Assembly: GCA_030248065.1 (NCBI GenBank)
Contig: JASAMV010001632.1
Location: 22,528-86,527, forward strand
DNA: 64,000 bases
Direction: 5' to 3'
Source of the DNA: Rhynchonema sp. JSB1_4
Taxonomy: Eukaryota; Nematoda; Chromadorea; Monhysterida; Xyalidae
The position numbers and the translations under genes were made by a program. Position 1 is the stretch's first letter. Each line of letters starts with the position of its first letter. The notes beneath the pieces were generated by a model. It did not search any database, was not told the origin of the DNA, and saw only the letters and a program-made list of their open reading frames with translations. Shown here in pieces: positions 47,433-56,229 of the stretch.

Positions 47433-48001
47433 GTCCCTGAATCAGGGGAATTCAGGGTAAAACACAGGTTTCCTTTGGGAATTAGGGTAAAACAGTAAAA
47501 AACCAGTGTTTGCTTGATGAATCAGTGCAAAATCAGTCACATACCATAAATCAATGCATATTTGTCGCATTTAGCTGAAATTTCAAGTGGTTTTCGGTAA
47601 ATTACTCACAGATATTGCACTGGATAGAACCAGTAAAGCACGAACTGAAGGCGAACAGCAATATCTCATAATTTTTACTTAAACAAACGAAATTTGACAA
47701 GAAAATAACAATTTTGGACAGATATCATTGAGCAACAATTCAGATAAGCAAAAAGTAACGCTCAGATTCATATTTTTTCATCAAATTTTATTGAGATTGG
47801 CGAGATATCTGAAAACATAGTTTTTTCATTGAGTTTAGGAACCGAAGATGCACAAGTATGAAGAACTTACCAACTTAAACAAAGCAACATTCGTGTGATC
47901 AAAGTGCAAATGTGATGATAGGAAGTTGACAAATCTGGAATGAAAAAATGACGAAATTTTAGGAGAATGAAAGTCTTTCAAGCAGCACAAAAACAGCAAC
48001 C
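47433..48001. other. Non-coding part of the accessory region
   Basis: AT-rich, with GGGAATTCAGGGTAAAAC-type short repeats at 47440-47500. No ORF or RNA gene supported. Confidence 0.4.
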
Positions 48002-48220
48002 AACCTTACATTTTTTACAACAGAGAGAGACCACATCACAGCACCCGTATCAAGAATAAATCGGGCTGCAACTGAAAATTGACCAGATTTAGACCTAGGA
48101 AAGTAAAATAAAAGAGCGAAAGTAAGCCAACCTTACATTTTTTACAACAGAGAGAGACCACATAACAGCGCCTCCATCGAGAATAAATCGGGCTGCAACT
48201 GAAAAATGGCAAGATTTAGG
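48002..48220. repeat. Two direct repeats, period about 127 bp
   Basis: CCAACCTTACATTTTTTACA, ACAGAGAGAGACCACAT and AATAAATCGGGCTGCAACTG occur at 48002-48075 and again at 48129-48200 with small changes. They lie just downstream of the minus-strand gene ending at 48268. Confidence 0.8.
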
Positions 48221-48267
48221 TTTTGAAAAGTGTAGAAAATAAAAAATACACAAAATCAACCAACGAC

Positions 48268-49465
48268 TCATTTCAATTCCTCCTTTTGATCTTCGTCGTC
48301 ACTCAACAACAATTCGTCCCCATTTTCCTTTTCATCGTTCAGCAGCGACGCGGCCTGCGAGGAAATCTTCACAAGTGTTTTTTTTTAAATTTGAAACGAG
48401 AGAAAAAATACCTCATTCAAAAACGCCTCTGCGTCGAACTCCTGTTCTTTTGGAATCGACACAATCTGGCCGTCATTGCGAACGAATTCCTCCAAAGGTT
48501 TATGGTTTATTATTAAAAAGAAAATAATTTGAAATTAGAATAACCTCATCAATTGGCTTCGGATCATCAGGCTCTCCCATCACAAGGCACATTGGTTTGA
48601 CAACCTGAAATGTGCGTGACGGAACTTGTGTTGAAGAGAAAACCAAAAATTTGACTAACGTATCCTTCCCCCTTCTTGCGACGCGTCGGCATCACCGGGC
48701 CATCGACAGAGATCGCTTGTCGCTTAGGCTGCGGCACCACAAACCCCTGATCGACGTCTTCATTCGACACGTCTCCCAACTCCTGCAAAATTTTGAGCAC
48801 TGCGTTTTTTTTTGCGAAAGCTAAAAGTGTGAAAAAAACCTACACGGAGGCGCTTTGTGCGCTCTTTGCAACGGGCCAAGTGATGCGCGTGATCGACGGA
48901 AGCCAGCAGTGCATGGAACTTGTCACGCAGACCAGGCACCTTGACGACCATTTTCGACAGCTCATCATACGCGTGACGAGTGATCACATTTCTGAAGAAA
49001 CAAAAGGGTCCATTTTTTTGGCAAGCATTGAGATTTTAAAAAATTCATGTACCTTAGACAGTGAATCGACTGTGATGCCTTGACAACAGGCAGTTTTGGG
49101 GCGTCAATCTCCAGTTTGTTGATGATTGTCTCGACCTTCATGTGACCGATTGGTGCGGACCCGGCATGCATCAGCAGCGTGCTGTTATTGTCCATCACTG
49201 TAGCGTCGCATACAGGCACGGCCTGAAAAATATTTTTGATGTGACATTGATTGAAAAAACGATAAAACACAGCGAAACCAACCACTGGGATGATCGATCC
49301 GTCATCCTTCACAACACCAACACTCAGGTCGAGTTTGGAAGCCTTAGAAAATGTGGATACGGTGCTTTGTTTTCTTTTAAGGAAATGACATCAGGGACAT
49401 CAAAATCAACTAACATCTACAGTCACCGTCTTCACTTGCAATGATTTCGGATTCTGATCGGCCAT
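48268..49465 (-). CDS. Polinton accessory gene with introns, unknown
   Basis: ATG at 49465 (MADQNPKSLQVKTVTV). Following exons read KLDLSVGVVKDDGSIIPV; VCDATVMDNNSTLLMHAGSA and KVETIINKLEIDAPKLPVVK; HAYDELSKMVVKVPGLRDKF and LLASVDHAHHLARCKERTKR; ELGDVSNEDVDQGFVVPQPK with PMPTRRKKGEG-like basic residues; MCLVMGEPDDPKPIDE; VRNDGQIVSIPKEQEFDAEA; and an acidic tail LLLSDDEDQKEELK stopping at 48268. Small introns (about 50-100 nt, TTTTTCAG-type acceptors) separate them. The acidic tail and basic patch suggest a nuclear, nucleic-acid- or chromatin-associated protein. No known family was recognised. Confidence 0.55.
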
Positions 49466-49698
49466 TTTGTCGATAATTTTTTTGATTTTTTATTGCTTAG
49501 AATTCCGCAAATGAATAAGACCGGAACCTGCAGTGGAAAAACTATTAAAGAGAACAGAAACAGAAACGTGATCAATTTAGGTAATGGAATTACCCCCGAC
49601 GAAAAAATCACAAATAAATAAAAGAGAAAATGAGTTTTGAATTTGAATGCTACAGTAACCCAAGTGGTTAAGTGCCACTTGGATACACAGAAAACGGA
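49466..49698. other. Short intergenic gap
   Basis: A/T-rich with AATAAA-type signals at 49616. No gene. Confidence 0.4.
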
Positions 49699-50165
49699 TT
49701 AATAGGGGTAATCAATGATAGGCAGAGTGTCAAGCGGCGGTTCTTTCACACAATCACCGTGATGTTTATCCATGTACTTCCCGACAAGTACGGCGTTCCA
49801 TGAAATGTAGTTGGCCAATGTGTTGTAGTTGGTAAACCACGAACTGAGCGCGCGATGGCTGACAGGAGCGCAGAACGCCCTTGTGCAGAATTCTTCCCAG
49901 CTTGAGCCGAGGAGGGTGGCTTCCCCAAGTACATGGCCATGCTTGCTGATGTAAGTTGAAGGTGGATAGTTGCAGATATGGTCATCAGCATACGAGCTGC
50001 ATTTACGACAACCTTTGCACAATTCCCAGCTTTTGTCACTGATTGTAGCACTCAGCAAAGGTCCGATGACCTCCATGAACATTTGGTCCAGGAGATCAAT
50101 CTCCTTCCGCTTTTTTCCTCAAGGAACTGACGCACGGCTTCTTCTTCATCTGCCGGAATTAACAT
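49699..50165 (-). CDS. Polinton accessory protein, Cys-rich, interrupted by a frameshift
   Basis: ATG at 50165 opens MLIPADEEEAVRQFLEE. Coding then continues in another frame (FMEVIGPLLSATISDKSWEL, then CKGCRKCSSYADDHIC, HISKHGHV-like and IIDYPY, stop at 49699). The switch is at the A-run near 50112-50118, where a one-base length change would explain it. The Cys cluster suggests metal binding. No family was recognised. It is divergent from the gene at 50287. Confidence 0.45.
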
Positions 50166-50286
50166 GATGAATGAAACGAACGTTGAAAAGTCTGGTTTAT
50201 ATAACGCCAGGACACCGGGCATGCACCGTGCGCGCACCGTGCATATTTGTAATTTTCTTCTTCGTTCATTTTATCATTTCATTTTA
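50166..50286. promoter_or_regulatory. Bidirectional promoter with GCACCGTGC sites
   Basis: A TTATATAA box (50197-50204) lies about 31 bp before the minus-strand ATG. ATGCACCGTGCGCGCACCGTGCAT (50221-50244) holds two direct GCACCGTGC copies around a palindromic GTGCGCGCAC core. The same word is used at 47386-47420 and 51483-51538. Confidence 0.65.
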
Positions 50287-50805
50287 ATGATGTCTCCTCC
50301 AAGAATCAAGAGGTCGTTTGACACCAAGTTCAAGCAAAAAGTCCCGCTTCATGCAGGGTCTCCTGACGTCAACAAAGGATATCACCACATCAAGAAAAAT
50401 CACTGGCCAAACTCAACAGTCCCCGGAAAATCAAAGTTCAAGAACGGGATGGATATTATGGCACTGGTTCAAACCACACTGCAGGCTGGAATACTCGGAC
50501 ACGATAAACGTTCAGGATCTATTCGTTTGGTGTGTCATTTTCCGTTCGTTGTCGGACATCACCACGGACAAGAATGTCACTGCGTTGTAGTTGCTATTGG
50601 ATTCAAGCCATTTGAAATTCTGTCATTCTACCCCGAAACGTGTGGTATTGCGTCAAGAAATGGTAAATGTCTCTATCGTAAAGTGTTTCAACAAAATCAT
50701 TATGGAAAAGCGCCTCCCTTGAATTGTATGAAAACTCATTTTGTCTTTCGTGATATGTGTAAATGTGATTGTGGCAGTGATTGTATTTCATACAGTGTTG
50801 CTTAA
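50287..50805 (+). CDS. Polinton accessory protein, His/Cys-containing, unknown
   Basis: ATGATG at 50287 follows the divergent promoter. The open frame continues upstream to 50164 but would cross the promoter, so the later ATG is preferred (about 172 codons). Segments: SPPRIKRSFDTKFKQKVPLH; MDIMALVQTTLQAGILGHD; LVCHFPFVVGHHHGQECHCV then VVAIGFKPFEILSFYPETCG; and a Cys-rich end (FRDMCKCDCGSDC). The HHHGQECHC cluster could bind a metal. A polyadenylation signal AATAAAA is at about 50848. No family recognised. Confidence 0.5.
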   Translation: MMSPPRIKRSFDTKFKQKVPLHAGSPDVNKGYHHIKKNHWPNSTVPGKSKFKNGMDIMALVQTTLQAGILGHDKRSGSIRLVCHFPFVVGHHHGQECHCVVVAIGFKPFEILSFYPETCGIASRNGKCLYRKVFQQNHYGKAPPLNCMKTHFVFRDMCKCDCGSDCISYSVA

Positions 50806-50956
50806 TTGTCGGAAAAAGAGTGGCATATGATGGCATCGTTGCCGAAATAAAATCCCCATGAACAAAGTTTTGTTGTTTTTTAATTTTATTGACAACAATT
50901 AACAGCATAACGTAACAACATCACACAACAACATCAACAAGACCAACACCTTCTAA

Positions 50957-51415
50957 TCACTTGACATCCACAGAATGCTTTCCGCACCCACTGCAGTAGT
51001 GAACAGTAATGCTCACTTGAGGCACAACAGCAATGCAATCATACTTTTCCTCTATCTCTTTCTGCGACGCAATCTTTTTGGTTGGCACTTCTTCCTCTTG
51101 ACTCTCCGTTGCAGGGCGCTTTTTTGCTTTCTCCGACGGCGCTTCTCCTTCAGTAATTTTGAGACGAAGCGCTTTAGAACTTTTTGACTTGGTTTCCTTT
51201 GTCTTTTCATTTGACGGTTTATAGTGAACCCCTTTGAGTGGATGGGACGCAGCGTTTTGGCGTTTGTAAGGAAGTGAAGGCTGACGTGTAGCGTCTTGAC
51301 GTTTAAGTACCGGAGGAGGGGGTGGCTGTTGGAGCACAGCGTCTTGTTGTTCAACTGGTGGAGACGGTTGAAGCGGACCAGTCAGAGCATCCAGAAAATC
51401 ACTGAAGTCACCCAT
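50957..51415 (-). CDS. Polinton accessory protein, Pro-rich then Lys-rich
   Basis: ATG at 51415, 152 codons: MGDFSDFLDALTGPLQPSPP; three spaced motifs LKRQDA / YKRQNA / QQDAV between proline runs; a Lys/Glu-rich middle (ETKSKSSKALRLKITEGEAP, then KKRPATESQEEEVPTKK, resembling nuclear-localisation sequence); and a C-terminal VHYCSGCGKHSVDVK with CxxC. TATA box (51450-51457) about 35 bp upstream. Probably disordered and nuclear. Unknown family. Confidence 0.5.
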   Translation of the reverse strand: MGDFSDFLDALTGPLQPSPPVEQQDAVLQQPPPPPVLKRQDATRQPSLPYKRQNAASHPLKGVHYKPSNEKTKETKSKSSKALRLKITEGEAPSEKAKKRPATESQEEEVPTKKIASQKEIEEKYDCIAVVPQVSITVHYCSGCGKHSVDVK

Positions 51416-51586
51416 GATTAAACTGATGTTCGGGAAGAAAATCTCTCCCTTATATAGGCGCTGACTTCAAACGCACACCACATACACGGCGCGTGCACGG
51501 TGCGTGCGCGGTGCGTACACGGCTTTGTGCACGGTGGAGTGTCAACAACGGTATTTAACGAAACCTAAACCAGTGTTTTTATCATT
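51416..51586. promoter_or_regulatory. Bidirectional promoter with CACGGTGC cluster
   Basis: TTATATAG (51450-51457) serves the minus-strand gene. 51483-51538 repeats CACGG(T/C)GCGTGC four to five times (ACACGGCGCGTGC, ACGGTGCGTGCGCGGTGCG, GTGCACGGTGG), the same word as in the other two accessory promoters. Confidence 0.65.
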
Positions 51587-51930
51587 ATGCGTTTCTATCT
51601 TCCGGAAGACTTTGATCCTCTTGTCAACTTTGAAATTCCACCAATATCACGCCGTCACTACAACTTCCTGCGTTCCTACATTCCTGAAGACTTTGATCCT
51701 CAAGACCCGCTTGTCTACTTTGGACTTCCGCCAATTTCTCCGCGGTACCGCAACACCAATCTTCCGCCCACCAAGTACCCACACGCCCTGATTGTTGTGT
51801 TGGAATCCATCATGTCCACGTTATGCAGCTGTTTTGATTGCCGCAAGCGTTACACAAAGCAGGACAAGCAGGAACTGATCCGCCGTTGCTTTCTGGTGGC
51901 TTACCGCCGTGACTATCCTTCTATCCTATT
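51587..51930 (+). CDS. Polinton accessory protein with internal repeat, 3' end disrupted
   Basis: ATG at 51587. Two copies of a ~30-residue unit: FYLPEDFDPLVNFEIPPISR and YIPEDFDPQDPLVYFGLPPI. Then a Cys/basic segment MSTLCSCFDCRKRYTKQ and LIRRCFLVAYRRD. At about 51925 the frame enters DNA of a LINE-like insertion, so the native C-terminus is lost or displaced. Unknown family. Confidence 0.45.
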
Positions 51931-52599
51931 CATGACTATTCACGTAATTTGTTGGAAAGAACACAAAAATCCATTATTCGCATGTTCTCTGGCAATTTTG
52001 ATCGGTCTGTGTCATATTCGCAGTTGTGTTCAATGTTTGGTGTTGATTATGTGGGTGTCACTGTCATGAAACGTCGTCTGAGATTGATGCATTCTTATGT
52101 TCTTGGTATTCGTGCTGCTCCTGTTGACTCTATTTCGTTCATTTCTGATTCCAATTCTCGCTCCAGTTCTCGTCTTAATCATTCTAGTAACATTTGTATC
52201 CCACGTGCTAAAACTCATATTCTCGCTACCAGTGCTATTGTTATCATGTCCCATCTTTACAATGCTTTACCTGATTTTGCTGTTTTCCTGCGAATGGGCA
52301 CATTCAAAGGAGTCATTCGTTCGCAAAGCTTGATTGTTGAATTGTTGTACAAATTGCGATTGCTGCCAGTGAAATTTATTCCGTCCGTGTGTGAAATGTA
52401 ATTGACCGATCATGCTGTGTTTCTGTGTTTTCTGTGTTTTTTGCTCCTTATCATCATCTACACCTCTCGATCTGTAACTTCCACTGGCCCACTAAACACT
52501 TGTAATTATTTATGGTTTCGTCGTTACTGTCCAGCTTATGCGTGTTGTTGACGTTACCATGTTGCTTCTGATGCAATAAAAAACTTGAACTTGAACTTG
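51925..52599 (+). mobile_element. 5'-truncated LINE (non-LTR retrotransposon) 3' end
   Basis: The reading frame 51949-52401 shows the typical C-terminal part of a LINE ORF2: LLERTQKSIIRMFSG, then FGVDYVGVTVMKRRLRLMHS, and SAIVIMSHLYNALPDFAVF. A 3' UTR with AATAAA follows, then a tail of three AACTTG units (52582-52599). The 5' boundary is approximate. It sits between two accessory genes and may have cut the upstream one. Confidence 0.7.
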
Positions 52600-52603
52600 T
52601 GAA

Positions 52604-53027
52604 ATGTCTGGATTCCTGGAGCGCTACATCAAACAAATGGTAGCCAAAGATCATCAAAATTATCTGAACCCGCAGACCAACAAGTTTGAATTCCGGAAGG
52701 AATTTGACGGAACCAACAACTTTACTGGAATCACCGCGTATGATTACGTTGCCAAGGACTTAGACACCGTTCACCCCCGCGGCGGATACTACTACATTCC
52801 GCCTGATGTGGCCGGTCTGTTCCGTTCCAGATGCCCGTTGCAGGGAGGGGGAATCAAATTTACTCAAATCATGACCAACCTGTCAGAAGAACTCAACATC
52901 AAGTACTCATGTTGAAATCAGCGGGAATGATATTCTGGACTTTATGACACAGTGTGATCCATTTAAGTCAATATGCACGGTGTGGCATGATGAGCTGAAA
53001 ACGTTATTGTTTGAACATGAGTATTAA
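52604..53027 (+). CDS. Polinton accessory protein, frame-shifted near its end
   Basis: ATG at 52604 starts right after the LINE tail: MSGFLERYIKQMVAKDHQNY, then FEFRKEFDGTNNFTGITAYD and RGGYYYIPPDVAGLF. The first frame stops at 52913-52915. Another frame is open at once (GNDILDFMTQCDPFKSICTV, then DELKTLLFEHEY) to a stop at 53025-53027, which overlaps the protease stop. A one-base change around 52905-52912 would explain both halves. Unknown family. Confidence 0.45.
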
Positions 53028-53626
53028 CCTGTTTGATTGTATATCATGTCATAGTCAATTATTTTTGTGTCTTCATTGTAAAAGCCATTTATAAATGCCG
53101 TTACTATCTTGTCATTTTCATTTGTGTCTGTGGTGAATAAACTCAGAAACTTGTAAAACGGAAGTCCTCTTGCTCTGGTGTGTAAAAAGAACACTGCAAC
53201 ACCAACACACCCAAACACCACAAAACCCAAACACACACAAATAAAAAAAAAAAAAAAATTGTTCCCAAAAAAAAAAAAAAACCCCCCCCCCCCCCCCCCC
53301 CCCCCCTACTGACCACAAATGGTGGCGAAGACATCTTGTAGGCGTTTACGACAGTAGTTCCAGTCCACGCAAGCTTTGTCCAAAAACTGTTTGAACAACG
53401 GTTGTGGTTCCTCACCGTAGGAGCAGAAATAGTCTCCGTAACCCTCTTTGTTAATGTAGAATGCAACCCAGTGTTGACCGGGATGAGTGCTTGGTTTTGT
53501 GTTTGCAATAAAACCACAGGGCAAACGATCAGGAGCCGGTAGTTTATCAGACGGAAACACACCGAGAAACAAATTATGTAGTGCACGATCCTTGCCACAA
53601 ATCCGTAACAATTCAGCTGTATCCAT
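53024..53626 (-). CDS. Adenain-like maturation cysteine protease, interrupted
   Basis: Polinton and adenovirus-type proteases cleave capsid precursors during particle maturation. From the ATG at 53626: LRICGKDRALHNLFLGVFPS, then HPGQHWVAFYINKEGYGDYF with the catalytic His (HWVAFY) and an acidic residue downstream, then DVFATICGQ, where the active-site Cys region should follow. There the sequence breaks into C, A and T runs (53241-53306). C-terminal residues resume further on (RARGLPFYKFLSLF, then IVTAFINGFYNEDTK) and stop at 53024. So the gene is broken exactly beside its nucleophile, by decay, insertion or a sequencing fault. The start overlaps the capsid stop by one base. Confidence 0.75.
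53241..53306. repeat. Homopolymer block (A15, A15, C26) inside the protease
   Basis: Runs of A, then TTGTTCCC, another A run and about 26 C. Such stacked homopolymers are unusual for genuine coding DNA and resemble the C-rich part of 10470-10815 and the T-rich part of 60980-61180. They may be assembly or sequencing artefacts. Confidence 0.8.
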
Positions 53627-54966
53627 CAGACGGAATAGTCAAAGTACACGGTGCGATTGCGATCAATCATTACCAAATTATCAAACTCAGCATATGCAAT
53701 CATTTCCACGCCAGGCTCTTTTATAGCTTCAGCAAATTGACAATGTACGGTTGTTGAACCTTCACGAATTAGTTCCCAGTGGGCGCTGTCAGCTTGTTCC
53801 GGAGTCAAATCAAAAGCGAACACAGTGAAGTTTTCCAGGAAATCATAATAGGAAACCCAATTACCTTTGTTCTCCTCTGAAAGAGCCAGGGTTTCAAACA
53901 TTTGAACAAACGGCCGGACAGCCAATTTCTTTGAGAAGTCCATTTTCAATGGTTCACGAGGAAACACCTGCCCTCCCGCGTGGATAGAAATTTCTTTCAC
54001 GTTACAATGCTTAAAGGTGAATGGATTTTTCTTCAATGAGCCGAAGAAGCTGTTGTTCTCCACGAAAGCAAGCAAAATCCTGCGGGGAATTTGCCCGTCA
54101 AACAGAGGGGTGGTGGGAACGGTCTGACGCCCTGGGCTGATATGCATTTTGGTCATAGCCACTCTACGAATTGGGTACTTGGCTGATCCACGCATAAGTG
54201 CGGCCTCCAATCCCAGATGTACGGTGCTCAATAACTGCAGTCTTTTGACGTACCAAACCATTTCCAACACCTCTATTTTGTATGCCGGGGCATTTTCTTT
54301 CCAGCAGAGAAGACAAAAAGCATCAGAGTTACGATGAAGTTCAAGGGTTACTTGACAATTGCTAACTAGTGCCTTATCACACATAAACAGATCACAATGA
54401 ATTGGAGCCATTGTTTCCACAACTGCGCTTTGTCTGAAGAATTTCTCACGCCTGGCCCATCCGCTGTTGTTTTCTGATTCAACGAAGTTGGACGGTTCAT
54501 CTTTATTGTACATGGCCGCTTTCATTGAGCTGCTTTTTGCATCCCAACCGTAGTTCAGCTCTGTTTCCAGAAGAGTGCGGTAGGCGTACATATCCCCGCT
54601 ATCAAAAGCGAGTTTGCCATTTATTCCCACTTTGACTTGCTTGAAGAACGTTTTCCCAATCATGTTAATTGGACCCACCAATGGTTCCGTACCTCCGACT
54701 GTGCCAGGCACGTTTGGAGCTCCAAGTGCACTTCCATCAGGTTTCACGATTTTGAATTTGAGATACAAGTAGTTACGAGCCAGGTGCAGATAGTCAGGCC
54801 CAGCAGGTACAGTGAACTGATACGGTCCGGCCGAAGTGACTGAGTTGACGGGATGTGCGGCATACCAATAACTATTTTCCACAGCAGTTTGTGTTGGAGG
54901 AACAGTGAATAAATCCAAAACAGAATCCGATGCAGGTGCACTGCTTTTGTCAAGCAACTGAGCCAT
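53626..54966 (-). CDS. Polinton major capsid protein (double jelly-roll, hexon-like)
   Basis: ATG at 54966, 446 codons, uninterrupted. Motifs seen: YQFTVPAGPDYLHLARNYLY near residue 48; INMIGKTFFKQVKVGINGKL; ELNYGWDAKSSSMKAAMYNK; SNCQVTLELHRN; KMHISPGRQTVPTTPLFDGQ; PRRILLAFVENNSFFGSLKK; FTFKHCNVKEISIHAGGQVF; and DSAHWELIREGSTTVHCQFA. This is the pattern of Polinton/adintovirus capsid proteins that form the trimeric shell capsomer. It overlaps the protease start and the upstream pVI-like stop by one base each, forming a tight same-strand cluster. An intact frame over 1.3 kb suggests recent activity or constraint. Confidence 0.93.
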   Translation of the reverse strand: MAQLLDKSSAPASDSVLDLFTVPPTQTAVENSYWYAAHPVNSVTSAGPYQFTVPAGPDYLHLARNYLYLKFKIVKPDGSALGAPNVPGTVGGTEPLVGPINMIGKTFFKQVKVGINGKLAFDSGDMYAYRTLLETELNYGWDAKSSSMKAAMYNKDEPSNFVESENNSGWARREKFFRQSAVVETMAPIHCDLFMCDKALVSNCQVTLELHRNSDAFCLLCWKENAPAYKIEVLEMVWYVKRLQLLSTVHLGLEAALMRGSAKYPIRRVAMTKMHISPGRQTVPTTPLFDGQIPRRILLAFVENNSFFGSLKKNPFTFKHCNVKEISIHAGGQVFPREPLKMDFSKKLAVRPFVQMFETLALSEENKGNWVSYYDFLENFTVFAFDLTPEQADSAHWELIREGSTTVHCQFAEAIKEPGVEMIAYAEFDNLVMIDRNRTVYFDYSV

Positions 54967-55430
54967 TATGTGTAATAAACACCAAGTTGATCTTGCATAC
55001 GTTGACGTTTTGAGCGACTGGCGGACTTCTTGCGCTTTGCAGGTCCTTTTATACGTTTCTGTGGCTGCGGTGGGCGTCTTTTCCGTGTCTGGCGTTTACC
55101 AAGGCGTCCTCCTGATTGATCTAATGCTTTTACTCCTTTTTGTAGCAGAGCTGCAGTGCCAGCTCTACCTCTTGTTGTTGCAGATTCTTTCAGTGTTTTT
55201 CCCGACACCAAGTCCGATGCGATTTCAGCTCCAGTTTTTAGGGCTTGTTTACCAATTGCACGACCTGCTGACTTTACGACAGGAAACAGTGCACGAAATA
55301 TACCACGAAAAATATTTCCAAGTCCAGCACCCCTTTGGTAAGGTAGACCAGCGAAACCAGCTCCATGTTGTTGAGCTATGTAGAAATTTGTCCAATCTTT
55401 CTCAGAAATTGGTATAAATTGAACCCTCAT
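54966..55430 (-). CDS. pVI-like minor virion protein
   Basis: ATG at 55430, 154 codons. The N-terminus is followed by Gly-rich GFAGLPYQRGAGLGNIFRG and an amphipathic stretch (RALFPVVKSAGRAIGKQAL, then TGAEIASDLVSGKTLKESAT), then a very basic tail (GKRQTRKRRPPQPQKRIKG, then KRKKSASRSKRQRMQD). This architecture is the conserved Polinton protein compared with adenovirus pVI, which binds capsid and membrane; the basic tail suggests DNA contact. It overlaps the penton gene's end by 29 bp and the capsid start by one base. Confidence 0.8.
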   Translation of the reverse strand: MRVQFIPISEKDWTNFYIAQQHGAGFAGLPYQRGAGLGNIFRGIFRALFPVVKSAGRAIGKQALKTGAEIASDLVSGKTLKESATTRGRAGTAALLQKGVKALDQSGGRLGKRQTRKRRPPQPQKRIKGPAKRKKSASRSKRQRMQDQLGVYYT

Positions 55431-56229
55431 GTTTGCGACGAAAGTGTAATTTGACCACAGCTTTTCCGTATGCGAATGCGATTGGCTTGTTGGTGTCTGT
55501 TTTTATACTGATCTCCACTGCTGAGAACTCTTTCTTAAGAACCGGCACGTAGTGGGGTGCGATGAATGTCCGTTCTATAATTTGCCCATACTCACCAACG
55601 ATAGGTATTGTGCGAAGCAAAGGAGCCAATGTATTTCCAACAATCTGTGGTTGACAGAGGTCACAGTAAATGAATATCCCATCTAAGCCTCCACGCAGAT
55701 CTGGAGGATATCTGGCCACAACAGAATTTTGGTAACCACGCTGTTCAAACCCCATGATGTACTGAAGCTGTGGTGACAGAACAACACCGAGTTTGTAACT
55801 GTTATCTATGTCTATTCCAAACTTGTTGCGATACCTACCATAATGAAACGTAATTGCTTTTTTGACAAGCTTCTTTGCGCTGTACTCTAGCTTTTCAACG
55901 GCAGAGACAATCTGCCGATACAATTCATCAGCGTTTTGGTAATATCCTGGCTCTAAAGAGATAGTGTATACGGTAGGATTATAATCTGGAGACCCGTGGT
56001 CCTTGTAGTCAATGATCTTGACCTCATTATTGCGTGTATTATTCCATTCAAGGTCTGTGTTGACGTTATTCCAACTAAATGGGTAGAGAATCTCCACCAG
56101 TGCCACTTCCCATGAGCCAGCTAAACGGATGGTCTGAGGTAACTGAACACGGAATTCTGATGTTGTGTTTTTGGAGTTGTCCCTGCTTTTGGTGTTTGAT
56201 GGTAAGACGACATAAAAGTCACCGTTCAT
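55402..56229 (-). CDS. Penton-like minor capsid protein (single jelly-roll)
   Basis: ATG at 56229, 275 codons. N-terminal FYVVLPSNTKSRDNSKNTTS, then FRVQLPQTIRLAGSWEVALV; middle YNPTVYTISLEPGYYQNADE; conserved GIFIYCDLCQPQIVGNTLAP, then LLRTIPIVGEYG; APHYVPVLKKEFSAVEISIK; and a terminal VKLHFRRK. This matches the Polinton minor capsid (penton-base-type) family, which occupies the vertices. Intact. It overlaps the small membrane protein by 11 bp. Confidence 0.9.
   Translation of the reverse strand: MNGDFYVVLPSNTKSRDNSKNTTSEFRVQLPQTIRLAGSWEVALVEILYPFSWNNVNTDLEWNNTRNNEVKIIDYKDHGSPDYNPTVYTISLEPGYYQNADELYRQIVSAVEKLEYSAKKLVKKAITFHYGRYRNKFGIDIDNSYKLGVVLSPQLQYIMGFEQRGYQNSVVARYPPDLRGGLDGIFIYCDLCQPQIVGNTLAPLLRTIPIVGEYGQIIERTFIAPHYVPVLKKEFSAVEISIKTDTNKPIAFAYGKAVVKLHFRRKHEGSIYTNF

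Noticed and set aside
53143..53598. Alternative-frame minus-strand ORF across the protease
   Set aside because: It overlaps the protease in another frame and is open only because of the homopolymer runs.
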